Below, piece by piece: positions 21,850 to 33,070 of a DNA stretch of 64,000 nt. The notes beneath the pieces are model-generated. The model made no database searches. It worked only from the letters and a program-made list of their open reading frames with translations, and was not told the origin of the DNA. This DNA is from Haematococcus lacustris. Taxonomy: Eukaryota; Chlorophyta; Chlorophyceae; Chlamydomonadales; Haematococcaceae. The DNA is taken from the NCBI GenBank assembly GCA_030144725.1, contig JASKMD010000008.1, positions 15,284,716 through 15,348,715 of the forward strand, in the 5' to 3' direction. The position numbers and the translations under genes were made by a program. Within the stretch, counting starts at the first letter, position 1, and each line of letters begins with the position of its first letter.

Positions 21850-24012
21850 TAGGGTGTTGCCCAGCCAGCCAGCCAGGACTGTGCTGTGGTTCAATCTGAA
21901 CAACTGTTGCATGATGCTGCTGTTGTAGGAGCTGATGATGATGTGAGTGTGCCCAGAGCCAACTCAACAACAGCTTCTTTGCCTGCCTGCCCTGTAGAGC
22001 CCCTGCCTGCCCTGTCAGCGAGACTGTGCAGTCCTGCTTTGAATGATGTGCCATGTAAGACTGCTGTTCCCCCTGTGGCTCAGCATCAACAGGCACATGT
22101 GCTGGGTATGGTGGGACGTGATGGCAAGGTGAGATTCAGATTTGCTGGCACCCTTGACCGTCAGCATGCATGCTTCTGCCTTGCTGATGGTGGCGCTGAT
22201 GACTCTTTCATCAGTGAAGCATTTGTGTCTACACACAAGTTGAGACTGCATGATTACCCTGTGGCACTTCGTTATGAGGTAGCTAACAATCAATCAGTGT
22301 ACTGTACACAATATGTCAAAGTGCACTTGTCCATCCAACAGTTTAGCTGCTTCTGCACCTTGACTGTGATGCCAGAGCTGGTACATGAGTATGACATTCT
22401 GCTTGGTGCTGATTGGCTGACTGTGCAGGGGGCCTTGCTTGACTATGTCGACAAGTCTCTCACCCTGCGGACCCCTAAGGGCCAGCCTACCTTACTACCT
22501 TCAGCGGTAAGCAAGAAGGGTTCAGTTAACTGTACAGTTGAGTCTCTACAAACTGTAAAACCTGTAAAAGAAGCCTATATTCCTCCTGGTTTCCTAGTGC
22601 CCGGCCCTGAGGTGGTTTATACCCCTCTGTCTGCCAAAACGGCTGCTAAGTGGCTCAAAGATGGAGGCACAGGTGTGGTGGCACTGGTCTCTTATGAGAA
22701 CCTGCAAGACCCACCTGGTGTTCCCCCTGAGCAGGCTGCACAGTTAAAGAGCCTCCTTATGGAGTTCTCTGATGTGTTTGAGCCTATCACTGGGTTGCCT
22801 CCTGCACGTGATGTAGGGCACTCTATACCCCTGCAGGATGGTGCTAAACCTCCTGCCAGGCCCAGTTAAAGGATGAGCCAGCCAGAACAGGAAGAAGTTA
22901 AAAAACAGGTTACTGACATGTTGTCCAAAGGGCTGATAGAGCCTAGCTCCTCCCCATTTGCAGCACCAGTTCTTTTTGTAAAGAAAAAGTCCGGTGAGCT
23001 ACGCATGTGCGTAGACTACCGCCAGCTTAACAAGCTCACTATACGTGATCAGTACCCTCTCCCCAGAATTGATGATTTATTTGATAAATTGTCAGGTATG
23101 ACTGTATTTTCCTCCCTGGATCTCCAGGCTGGCTATCATCAAATCAGAATACCTGATGAAGATATTCCTAAAACTGCGTTTAGGACGCCCATGGGACACT
23201 ATCAGTATAAAGTGTTATGCTTTGGTTTAACCAATGCTCCCGCTACATTTCAACGGGCAATGAACCAGGCCTTTGCCGCAGTTATTGACAGATGTGCTCT
23301 GGTGTACCTTGATGACATTCTAATCATGTCCAAGTCTATCCAGGAGCACCTGTCACACCTTCGCGAAATATTCAGTCTGCTAAGAAAGCACAAATATTTT
23401 GCTAAATTATCTAAATGTGAATTCATGAAAGAGTCTCTACCTTTCCTGGGGCACATCATCTCTAAAGATGGTGTAGCTGTAGACCCCAGCAAGGTGACTG
23501 CAATCAAAGACTGGCCTGTTCCTACGAACCTGACAGCTCTGCAGTCATTCCTTGGCATGGCTAATTATGTACGTAAATTTGTGCGTAATTTTAGTTCCAT
23601 TGCTGTTCCTCTTACTAATTTAACTGGCCCTGAAGGCAAAACATTCAACTGGGCACAATGGCCTAAACCCCAGCTGGATGCTTTCAATGCTCTAAAGCAG
23701 GCCATTATCAAGGTGCCTATGCTCCGCTTACCTGATATAACCAAGCCCTTTGAAGTCTACTGTGACGCCTCACTCTTGGGTGTTGGCGCAGTATTGACGC
23801 AGGCTGGTTACCCCCTGGCATATTACTCACGTAAGCTGTCAAAAGCTGAAATGAATTATACCACTGGGGAACAGGAAACTTTGGCCATTATTGCTGCGTG
23901 TACACAGTGGCGGTGCTACCTTGAGGGAGTACCATTCACCCTGTTTACTGATCACCGCCCTCTAGAGGCCCTACCTACGCAGTCTACACTGTCCCGTAGG
24001 CAGAGCCGCTGG
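21850..24012 (+). pseudogene. pol (protease-RT-RNase H, first part) of outer Gypsy element
   Basis: The open frame starts directly after TAG at 21850-21852 (TAGGGTGTTGCCCAGCC, also found before the inner pol). Protease motif LADGGADDSFIS; RT with FVKKKSGELRMCVDYRQLN, SSLDLQAGYHQIRI and the catalytic YLDDIL; RNase H with YCDASLLGVGAVL and TDHRPLE. A TAA at 22867-22869 replaces an expected Tyr codon (RPS, stop, RMSQPEQ) with the frame unchanged on both sides. The reading breaks at SRRQSRW where the inner LTR begins and resumes with LEFLSRFNYTI at 33598, after the GCTGG duplication. Confidence 0.9.
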
Positions 24013-24249
24013 TGTAGCGTTCCGATTCTGCACTAAGCAGTCGGCCGCTAGTGTCACTGGCGAAGTGTGATACAGGCAGGTTAAATGGTGGGCTGTATTG
24101 CCTGCCCACCATTCGGGTTCGATCCCCGGGGGCCGTTCTATGTCCTGGCCTGGTTACGCTGAGACAGTCTGACACCTGTAACAGCTATTAGCGTTGCATG
24201 GCGCTCACACGTTGAAAAGATTTAAGGCGCGCTCTTCCTGAACGCTACA
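24013..24249 (+). repeat. 5' LTR of inner element, with tRNA-like core
   Basis: Contains A-box-like TGGCGAAGTGTGAT (24058), the perfect hairpin ATGGTGGGC..GCCTGCCCACCAT, and T-arm/B box CGGGTTCGATCCCCG (24114-24128). The layout matches that of the outer LTR although most of the rest differs. Confidence 0.9.
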
Positions 24250-24553
24250 TTGGTTTCCGACCATGTGACCCAGTGGTAGAGTCCCACCACGAGATGGGCT
24301 CCGAACCCGGGTTCGAGTCTTGGCCTGTGCAAAGTGCGATATGCTCCCGAGTCATGAGGGGGGCATGACAAGCTAAAGCGACGGTTCGGAGTGAACAACC
24401 CAAAGAGGTGCTCACAGAGACGTTCGCAGCTAAGGGGGGAGCTATGTAACGAAGTATATATACCGAAATAGGTAATACTCGTACATTCCGGATATCCCTT
24501 TGTTACAGTGGTTTCTGCCAACGCCAAATAGGGCCTCTGCCAACGCCAAATAG
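24250..24553 (+). other. inner leader: primer site, tRNA-like segment, conserved TAGGG
   Basis: TTGGTTTCCGACC directly after the LTR fits a primer-binding site (TGG plus sequence complementary to a tRNA 3' end). A tRNA-like segment follows at about 24265-24330 (CCAGTGGTAGAG, CCCACCACGAGATGGG, GGGTTCGAGTC), but no acceptor stem can be paired, so it is not called as a tRNA gene. CTGCCAACGCCAAATAGGG occurs twice in tandem (24518-24555). No gag sequence is present. Confidence 0.5.
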
Positions 24554-26775
24554 GGTGTTGCCCAGCCTGGCAGGTGCTGTTCCTGTGCTGCGGTAGCAAC
24601 AACTGCTGAGCCTGATCAACTGTCTGCTGCATGCAACTGTGCTGCTGTTGCCTGCACACAGCCTGAGAAGCAGACTGATGCACTCTGTGTTTCATTGCCT
24701 GCCAACAACAAACCAAGGCCACAGGGTCCTGCCATGAGTGCTGTGGACAACTGCAAGTGTGCTGTGCCTGTGTCTGAGTCAAAGCCTGAGAAGACTGCCG
24801 TGCTGGCAGCTAGCTTTGCTGGTTTCTGTTGTGAGGCTGCTGACCCATGCTTAAGTCATGTGGTATCATGTAAGACAGCCCTTTGTTGCCCCATGCTGCC
24901 GTCCCAAGTCATCCTGGGGGTTGCTGGACAAGACAACAAGGTAAGGTTCCAGTTTACTGGCACCATCAACAGCCATGTCTGCCATATGTTAGCTGATGGT
25001 GGTGCTGACGCGTCATTCATTAGTGCTAGCTATGTTCAGCTGCATGGTATTCCTCTCTATACCTATCCTGTGTCACTTAGGTTTGATGTTGCTAACAATC
25101 AACCTGTGATCTGTGAGCACTATGTCAAGGTACAGTTGCACATTGCCAGCTTTAGCTGCATGTGCCTGCTGACTGTCATGCCTGACCTTGTTCATGCTTA
25201 TGACGTGCTCCTGGGTGCTGACTGGCTGTCTGTGCAGGGGGCCTTGATCGACTACGTCGACCAGACCCTGACCCTGCGCACTGCCCAAGGTAACACAACC
25301 TTGCATCCACACACAGGTGACATGAGTGCTGCTGGCCAGTGTGTTGCCAACAGGCCACCTGGGTCCACCCACTCACTGCCCCGCCCACCTGCTGCTGTAC
25401 TTGCTGCTGTGTCCAAAGCCAACCCAAAGGCCTTTGTGACAGCTAAGCAAGCAGCCAGATGGTTGCGTAAAGGGGGCTCTGCTATGGTTGCTATGGTGTC
25501 TTTGGAAGACCTTACCTTGCCAGCAGATGTTTCACCTGTCCATAGACAGCATCTCCAAGCTCTGCTTGATGAATACTCTGATGTATTCGAACCCATCACT
25601 GGACTCCCACCAGAGCGTGCAGTAGGGCACTCCATCCCCTTGCAGCCTGATGCTAAGCCTCCAGCTAGGCCCAGCTATAGGATGTCCAAACCTGAGCATG
25701 ATGAACTGCGTAGACAGATCACTGATCTCCTTGCCAAAGGCCTGATAGAGCCCAGCTCCTCTCCCTTTGCTGCACCAGTGCTGTTTGTCCAGAAGAAATC
25801 AGGTGAGCTGCGCATGTGCATTGATTACCGCCAGCTCAATAAAATTACAATCAGGGACCAGTATCCTTTGCCACGCATTGATGATCTGTTTGATCAGCTC
25901 GCAGGAAAAACTGTGTTCTCCTCCCTTGACTTGCAGGCTGGTTACCACCAGATCCGCATCCCGGCTGAGGATGTCCCTAAAACTGCGTTCAGGACACCTG
26001 AAGGACACTACCAATTCAAGGTATTGTGTTTTGGCCTGACAAATGCTCCTGCCACGTTCCAGCGTGTAATGAATGAAGCATTTGCTGAGGTGATAAATGA
26101 CTGTGCCCTCGTGTATCTCGATGATATCCTGGTGATGTCCGAAAACACTGAGCAGCACCTAGTCCACCTCAGACGTGTATTTGACTTACTGCGTAAGAAT
26201 AAATTCTATGCTAAGTTATCTAAATGTGAGTTTATGAAACGCACCCTGATGTTCCTGGGCCATATCATAAGTGCTCAGGGTATATCTGTCGACCCTTGTA
26301 AAGTTACTGCCATCTCTAACTGGCCTGTCCCTACAAGCCTCAAAACCCTGCAGTCTTTCCTGGGCGCTGCTAATTATGTCCGTAAATTCGTACATAATTT
26401 TAGCACCATTGCTGCACCCCTCACTAACCTGACTGGCCCCAAGAAGGACTCGTTCCCTTGGAAAGCATGGCCTCAGGCTGAGTTGGATGCATTCAATGCC
26501 TTGAAGCAGGCCATTTCTAATGTGCCTATGCTCAAGCTTCCTGATCACAGCAAACCCTTCCAGGTGCACTGCGATGCGTCCCTTGAGGGCATCGGTGCAG
26601 TCCTGATGCAGGATGGCTACCCGTTGGCGTATTACTCCAGGAAATTAATCCCTGCTGAGGTTAATTACACCACGGGCGAACAGGAACTGCTGGCATTGGT
26701 ATCTGCGTGTCAACAGTGGAGGTGTTACCTGGAAGGGGTACCATTCACTCTGTACACAGATCACCGGCCACTCAT
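24554..26775 (+). pseudogene. inner pol, first part (protease-RT-RNase H)
   Basis: The frame is open from GGTGTTGCCCAG just after TAG (24551). Protease LADGGADASFIS; RT with FVQKKSGELRMCIDYRQLN and YLDDIL; RNase H with HCDASLEGIGAVL and YTDHRPLI. No internal stop. The frame breaks in element C at 26776 and resumes after 31233 with SLPTQNILSRRQTRW, so removing element C and one AT restores the frame. Confidence 0.9.
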
Positions 26776-26954
26776 CACTCACGATAAATAAGGCCGACGC
26801 GAGGGTCTTTTTTGCAGCGGAAGGACTTTCTGCTCCGATAGAACGATAGAGCGTTGAGTTTAAGGGGGACCTCGCTCTTGAATGAAGTCCTAACTCGCAG
26901 CGGTTGCGGAGATACAACGATCCGCGCGCGAGGTACCCCCCCCTTTTTGGGAAT

Positions 26955-27785
26955 CTGCACAGATGTCGGTTAAATGAGCCCGGCATCTGTGCAGATGCAT
27001 GTAGATGCCCTATGGACATACGACATCTGCACAGATGCATCCCTCGACATCTGCACAGATGCCGACAATGTCGACATCTGCACAGATGCATCCCTCGACA
27101 TCTGCACAGCCGCCGACTTGAACGACATCTTCACAGATGCATCCCTCGACATCTGCACAGCTGTCGACACAGTCGACATCTGCACAGCCAAGCATCCCTC
27201 GACATCTGCACAGCTGTCGACACAGTCGACATCTGCACAGATGCATCCCTCGACATCTGCACAGCCGCCGACTTGAACGACATCTGCACAGATGCATCCC
27301 TCGACATCTGCACAGCTGTCGACACAGTCGACATCTGCACAGCCAAGAATCCCTCGACATCTGCACAGCTGTCGACACAGTCGACATCTGCACAGATGCA
27401 TCCCTCGACATCTGCACAGCCGCCGACTTGAACGACATCTGCACAGATGCATCCCTCGACATCTGCACAGCTGTCGACACAGTCGACATCTGCACAGCCA
27501 AGCATCCCTCGACATCTGCACAGCTGTCGACACAGTCGACATCTGCACAGATGCATCCCTCGACATCTGCACAGCTGTCGACACAGTCGACATCTGCACA
27601 GATGCATCCCTCGACATCTGCACAGCTGTCGACACAGTCGACATCTGCACAGCCAAGCATCCCTCGACATCTGCACAGCTGTCGACACAGTCGACATCTG
27701 CACAGCCAAGCATCCCTCGACATCTGCACAGCTGTCGACACAGTCGACATCTGCACAGCCAAGCATCCCTCGACATCTGCACCAC
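26955..27785. repeat. left CGACATCTGCACAG array of element C
   Basis: About 30 copies of CGACATCTGCACAG linked by a small set of spacers (CTGTCGACACAGT, ATGCATCCCT, CCAAGCATCCCT, CCGCCGACTTGAA) in a higher-order pattern. Frames of STSAQLSTQ type are repeat products. Confidence 0.9.
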
Positions 27786-28420
27786 TGAATAGCACTGAAT
27801 AGCACTGAACCGCAAAGGAAGCAAGACTCTTCCAACATAACACGGTATGCCCTAAGGTTTCAAAATAACCAGGCTGCATGGAGACCTGCATGAAGGTACC
27901 GCGAAGGAAGCAAAGGAATCACGCAAGAATCCAGACTGCCCCGCTCAGCTGGCATGAGCAGGCAGGAGCGGCCAGGAGCAGCCAACAAAACCGTCGCCAA
28001 AAGGCTAGCTATGAGCCGACCAGCCGCATAGCATTGGCGACCAGCCATAAAAAGATGCCATCAGGTCAAGCGATGATCAAGAGATAGCGACAGAAAACGG
28101 AAGGAGGTGCAGCGATGCAGCGACCCAGCGATGCAGCGATGCGGCATAAGAAATGCACGAGGTGCAACTAGGACACGTAGCCCGAATCCTATGAGACGGA
28201 GCGGAAGAGGAGTGGAGGAGCCCGGAGAGGCGGTCAGGAGCCATGCAAGAGACGAAGCTGGGTGCACATGAAACAAAGTTGGGTGCACCCACACAAACCC
28301 CACCCTAGCGAATGGTGAGTATTCTATCTTGCAGTCATGTGGCTCCAAGTACCTTGCCTGATTATTCGCCAACCACTGAATTGCTTCAGGTTCAATGGTC
28401 CCAACCTCCCCTTCCCTACA
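27786..28420. other. unique interior of element C, no gene recognised
   Basis: About 500 bases of non-repetitive sequence with no credible ORF, then a possible intron (GTGAGTATTC at 28315 to TTGCTTCAG at 28390) leading straight into the pentamer tract. Confidence 0.35.
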
Positions 28421-29132
28421 CCCAGCCCAGCCCAGCCCAGCCCAGCCCAGCCCAGCCCAGCCCAGCCCAGCCCAGCCCAGCCCAGCCCAGCCCAGCCCAG
28501 CCCAGCCCAGCCCAGCCCAGCCCAGCCCAGCCCAGCCCAGCCCAGCCCAGCCCAGCCCAGCCCAGCCCAGCCCAGCCCAGCCCAGCCCAGCCCAGCCCAG
28601 CCCAGCCCAGCCCAGCCCAGCCCAGCCCAGCCCAGCCCAGCCCAGCCCAGCCCAGCCCAGCCCAGCCCAGCCCAGCCCAGCCCAGCCCAGCCCAGCCCAG
28701 CCCAGCCCAGCCCAGCCCAGCCCAGCCCAGCCCAGCCCAGCCCAGCCCAGCCCAGCCCAGCCCAGCCCAGCCCAGCCCAGCCCAGCCCAGCCCAGCCCAG
28801 CCCAGCCCAGCCCAGCCCAGCCCAGCCCAGCCCAGCCCAGCCCAGCCCAGCCCAGCCCAGCCCAGCCCAGCCCAGCCCAGCCCAGCCCAGCCCAGCCCAG
28901 CCCAGCCCAGCCCAGCCCAGCCCAGCCCAGCCCAGCCCAGCCCAGCCCAGCCCAGCCCAGCCCAGCCCAGCCCAGCCCAGCCCAGCCCAGCCCAGCCCAG
29001 CCCAGCCCAGCCCAGCCCAGCCCAGCCCAGCCCAGCCCAGCCCAGCCCAGCCCAGCCCAGCCCAGCCCAGCCCAGCCCAGCCCAGCCCAGCCCAGCCCAG
29101 CCCAGCCCAGCCCAGCCCAGCCCAGCCCAGCC
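28421..29132. repeat. (CAGCC)n pentamer minisatellite, about 142 units
   Basis: 712 bases of perfect CCCAG pentamer, the longest of three such tracts in the window. The 357- and 398-residue frames across it are repeat products. Confidence 0.97.
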
Positions 29133-29499
29133 ACCCCACCACCACCTCCTTCATCACCCTACCACAAGAAGCAGGTGCATGGAGCGCAGGAGCAGCCAGG
29201 AGCTGCAGCCATGGAGGCGCTGCCAGGTAGGTATAGAAGTGGCGCTAGCAAAGAGTGAGTGGCCAGCCCTTGCACATGGGTGGTCGGATGCCCAGCCTAA
29301 CCGCAAAGATGCCCACTGTTTACTGCAGGTCCCACGGTCAGCCCTTCCCTCTTCCCCCCTTCCTCCTTCCCCCTTCCCCCTCCCCTCCCCTGTCCCACCA
29401 CCTCCAAGTCTGCCGCCCCAGCCTGGCACCCCACCTACCTCCCGCCTTTCCCACCCCCCGCCCCACGACACACGCTGCAGCCCTCTCCCTACCATACCC

Positions 29500-29695
29500 T
29501 TGGCATAGCAGCCCTCTCCCTACCCTACCCTTGGCGTAGCAGCCCTCTCCCTACCCTACCCTTGGCGTAGCAGCCCTCTCCCTACCCTACCCTTGGCGTA
29601 GCAGCCCTCTCCCTACCCTACCCTTGGCGTAGCAGCCCTCTCCCTACCCTACCCTTGGCGTAGTAGCCCTCTCCCTACCCTACCCTTGGCGTAGC
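29500..29695. repeat. 31-bp tandem repeat, six to seven copies
   Basis: Unit AGCAGCCCTCTCCCTACCCT plus ACCCTTGGCGT, nearly perfect. Confidence 0.9.
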
Positions 29696-29870
29696 AACCT
29701 GGAGCGGGCAACCTGGAGCGGGCAGCTTGGAGTAGCAGCCCACCCAGCCCACCCTGGCCATGCCATGCCCACACACCACAATGACCCTACCCATCCCTCT
29801 CAAAAGGGATAGCTGAGCGCTTGGGTGGTTGTCAGCCCGTGCTTGTTGTCCTCGTCATCTTGCCGCCTGG

Positions 29871-30270
29871 TGTGGTGTGGTGTGGTGTGGTGTGGTGTGG
29901 TGTGGTGTGGTGTGGTGTGGTGATGGTGATGGTGATGGTGATGGTGATGGTGATGGTGATGGTGATGGTGATGGTGATGGTGATGGTGATGGTGATGGTG
30001 ATGGTGATGGTGATGGTGATGGTGATGGTGATGGTGATGGTGATGGTGATGGTGATGGTGATGGTGATGGTGATGGTGATGGTGATGGTGATGGTGATGG
30101 TGATGGTGATGGTGATGGTGATGGTGATGGTGATGGTGATGGTGATGGTGATGGTGATGGTGATGGTGATGGTGATGGTGATGGTGATGGTGATGGTGAT
30201 GGTGATGGTGATGGTGATGGTGATGGTGATGGTGATGGTGATGGTGATGGTGATGGTGATGGTGATGGTG
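29871..30270. repeat. (GTGGT)n then (GATGGT)n
   Basis: Ten GTGGT pentamers, then about 58 GATGGT hexamers, reading as poly-His, Asp-Gly, Met-Val or Ser-Pro depending on frame. Not coding. Confidence 0.95.
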
Positions 30271-30404
30271 GCGTGTGGTGTCCCCATCGTAGGGGGGTGT
30301 TGCGGTCATTGGGTGCATCAATGCATGTGCTTAGCATTTCCATATTGAGGTGTTGTGGAGTGATGGTGCATCGAGACATGTGCTTGCAAGTCCCGTAGCG
30401 AGGT

Positions 30405-30690
30405 GTTGCGGGATGTTTGGGTGTCCACACATGTGTTTTGCGGGGATGTTGCGGGGTGTTGGGTCGTCAATGCATGTGTTTTGCGGGGGTGTAGCGAGGT
30501 GTTGGGGGGTGTTTGGTCGTCAATACATGTGTTTTGCGGGGGTGTAGCGAGGTGTTGGGGGGTGTTTGGTCGTCAATACATGTGTTTTGCGGGGGTGTAG
30601 CAAGGTGTTGCGGGGTGTTTGGTGGTCAATACATGTGTTTTGCGGGGGTGTTGCGGGATGTTTGCGTGTCAATACATGTGTTTTGCGGAT
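30405..30690. repeat. 53-bp tandem repeat, about five copies
   Basis: Unit begins ATGTGTTTTGCGGGGGTGTA and ends GGTCGTCAATAC; the outer copies are diverged. Confidence 0.85.
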
Positions 30691-30704
30691 GTAAGAGTCG
30701 ATGA

Positions 30705-31085
30705 AATAGTCGACATCTGTGCATATGAAGCCACGACATCTGCACAGCCAAGCCGCGAATGTAAGAGTCGACATCTGTGCAGATGCTACAAACAACATCT
30801 GCACAGCCAAGCATCAAATGTAATAGTCGACATCTGTGCAGATGTCGTTGTCAGCAGCTGCACAGATGTCGGTCACGACATCTGCACAGCCAAGCATTGA
30901 ATGGAATAGTCGACATCTGTGCAGATGTCGTCGTCAGCAGCTGCACAGATGTTGGTCGCGGTATACGACATCTGTGCAGATGTCGACTTTCCGCAGCTGC
31001 ACAGATGTCGACATCGCCTGCATCTGTGCAGATGTCGACTAGCAGAAGCTGTGCAGACTAAGGACAACCGACATCTGTGCAGATT
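30705..31085. repeat. right CGACATCTGTGCAGATG array of element C
   Basis: Roughly 14 half-sites of the same motif as the left array, many arranged as inverted pairs (CATCTGTGCAGATG), so it is a potential multimeric transposase-binding region. Confidence 0.85.
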
Positions 31086-31231
31086 GCTTGGTTGAGAAAT
31101 TCGCGGTCCAACTACGTCGCAACGGATGCACGGATTCACGTAAAACGTATACCGTTCGAACGGCCTTCTACTCTAGTTTTCAAAGAGCTATGGTCGGTCC
31201 AATCGCGACCGGTCCTTGTTTATCATGAGTG

Positions 31232-33070
31232 ATCTCTCTGCCCACTCAAAACATACTCTCACGCAGGCAGACTAGATGGATGGAATTCCTGGCCCGCTTC
31301 TCATATACCATTGAGTATTTACCTGGTATATCTAATCCCGCTGATCCGTTGTCACGCATTCCAGCTGCCACAGTACAGACGTGTAAAGGCCCTGGTGCTG
31401 ATAATGTGAAGAGTATCCTTGTCATGACTAGGAGTAAGCGGCGTTCTCAGAAGGGGGAGGAAATTGGTGCTGAGGCACGTAAAACGAGTGCTGGTGATGC
31501 CGCTGTGCCACCCACACAACCACCACCAGGCCAAGGTGATGGTGCTGCCGTAAGGCCACCCACCAAACGTGTCACTTGGGCTGCTGATGTACCAGCAGAT
31601 GGAGAACCCAGTGCACCCAAACCACCAGGTCCCTTGTCAAACCTGCATGAGTGGTTGGTCAGAGCCTATGCTGCTGATTCCAACTTCACCAAGCGTAGGA
31701 AGACTAAGAACTACTACCTGGATGATAATGGCCTATGGAGACATAACAAACGACGCACCGTCATTGTGCCCCGTGACAAACAGCTACGAGAGCATATCCT
31801 GCATGAGATGCACGATGCTAAGTATGCTGGCCACGTTGGGATCACTAAGACGTTGGAGCATGTCATGCGTGTGTTCTGGTGGAAACACTTACGCACTGAT
31901 GTGCGTCACTATGTAACAACATGTGATGCATGCCAGAGAAACAAGTCGGTTACAGCTAAGCCATGGGGGTTCCTTCACCCTCTGTCTATACCTGGATACC
32001 GCTGGGAAGTCATGCACATGGACTTCATAACCAAACTACCGTCCGGATCACATGGATATGATTCCATTTGTGTATTCGTTGACAGGCTCTCTAAGATGGT
32101 ACATCTGGTGCCCTGCAAAGAGAGCATGGACGCTCCTGAGTTTGCACAACTCTTCATTGATAAGGTATTTGTCCACCATGGGCTACCCTCTGAAGTTGTG
32201 AGTGATCGGGGTTCCCTCTTTGTGAGTAAGTTCTGGCAAGCTGTATGCAAGCTAATGGGCATGAAGCACTCACTCACCTCCAGCTATCACCCCCAGTCAA
32301 ACGGGCAGGTTGAGCGTTATAACAAAGTGTTGGAGGAGATGCTTAGGCATTATATCTCTCCCACTCAAAGAGACTGGCCTAAACACCTCTCGTTTGCCGA
32401 GTTTGCAATTAATAACTCATGGCAAGAAAGTATTAAGTCCACACCTTTCCTGGTTAACTACGGACAGTCCCCTGTGACACCGGTGACTGCTGAGTTACCT
32501 CGGTTGCCACCTCCTATGGCCCAGTTCTTCTCTGAAGGCTGGGAAAAGGGTGTCCAAGAGGCCAGGCGTTGCATGAAACTGGCACAGAGCCGCCAGGCTA
32601 ATGGTGCTAATCCACACAGGAAATCCTCGGACAGTGTGTTCCAAGTGGGTGACCGTGTGCTGCTTAGTACCATGAACCTGCGTAACATGGTGGGCAAAGC
32701 CAGGAAGCTGCTGCCACGGTATGTGGGGCCTTTCAGGATCGAAGCTCATGTGGGTGAGGACGCTGTAAAGCTGACACTACCACCAGCCATGTCCAGGATT
32801 CATCCTGTGTTCCATGTTTCATTGCTAAGACCCTATGAGGGCAATTTTGGTCGTCTACCCCCCACTGAGTTGGGCTGGCTAGATGATTCCCCACAGTATG
32901 AGGTAGAACGCATTGTGAACCACCGGCATGTGCGTGCAGGTAAAGCAAAGGAGTACCTTGTCAAGTGGAAGGGCTATGAAGACTCTGACAACACTTGGGA
33001 GCCTGCCAGCAATCTAGCAAATGCCCCTGACTGCGTGAACTTGTACAAGGCTCAGCATGGCTTGCTGTGA
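31232..33070 (+). pseudogene. inner pol, second part (RNase H end, integrase, chromodomain)
   Basis: Follows element C. It shows the tether YLPGISNPADPLSR, the HHCC zinc domain (HEMHDAKYAGHVGITK ... CDACQRNK), the catalytic Asp residues in MDFITKLP and VSDRGSLF, the Glu in SNGQVERYN, and a C-terminal chromodomain (YEVERIVNHR, EYLVKWKGYEDSDNTWEP). Ends TGA at 33068. The frame is intact. Chromodomains direct integration to heterochromatin in this clade. Confidence 0.93.

Larger units (their letters stand above)
26776..31231. mobile_element. element C: CACTA-like DNA element with subterminal repeats
   Basis: Inserted in the inner RNase H codons. Termini CACTCACGATAAATAAGG (26776) and, inverted, CACTCATGATAAACAAGG (ending 31231) match at 16 of 18 positions; AT is duplicated at 26774-26775 and 31232-31233. 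Arrays of CGACATCTGCACAG lie subterminally at 26955-27785 and, as CGACATCTGTGCAGATG, at 30705-31085. CACT-starting ends with subterminal motif arrays suggest EnSpm/CACTA, though a 2-bp duplication is shorter than usual. No transposase; the interior is mainly minisatellite. Confidence 0.65.

Noticed and set aside
24265..24330. A functional tRNA gene in the inner element leader
   Set aside because: A- and B-box-like sequences and an anticodon-like stem are present, but no 7-bp acceptor stem can be paired.
26955..27785. CRISPR-like or protein-coding repeat (STSAQLSTQ frames)
   Set aside because: Spacers are a small set reused in order; it fits a subterminal transposon array. Both strands are open in several frames, which argues against coding.
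29800..30430. Poly-His, Asp-Gly and Met-Val repeat proteins
   Set aside because: Products of the GATGGT hexamer tract in all frames.
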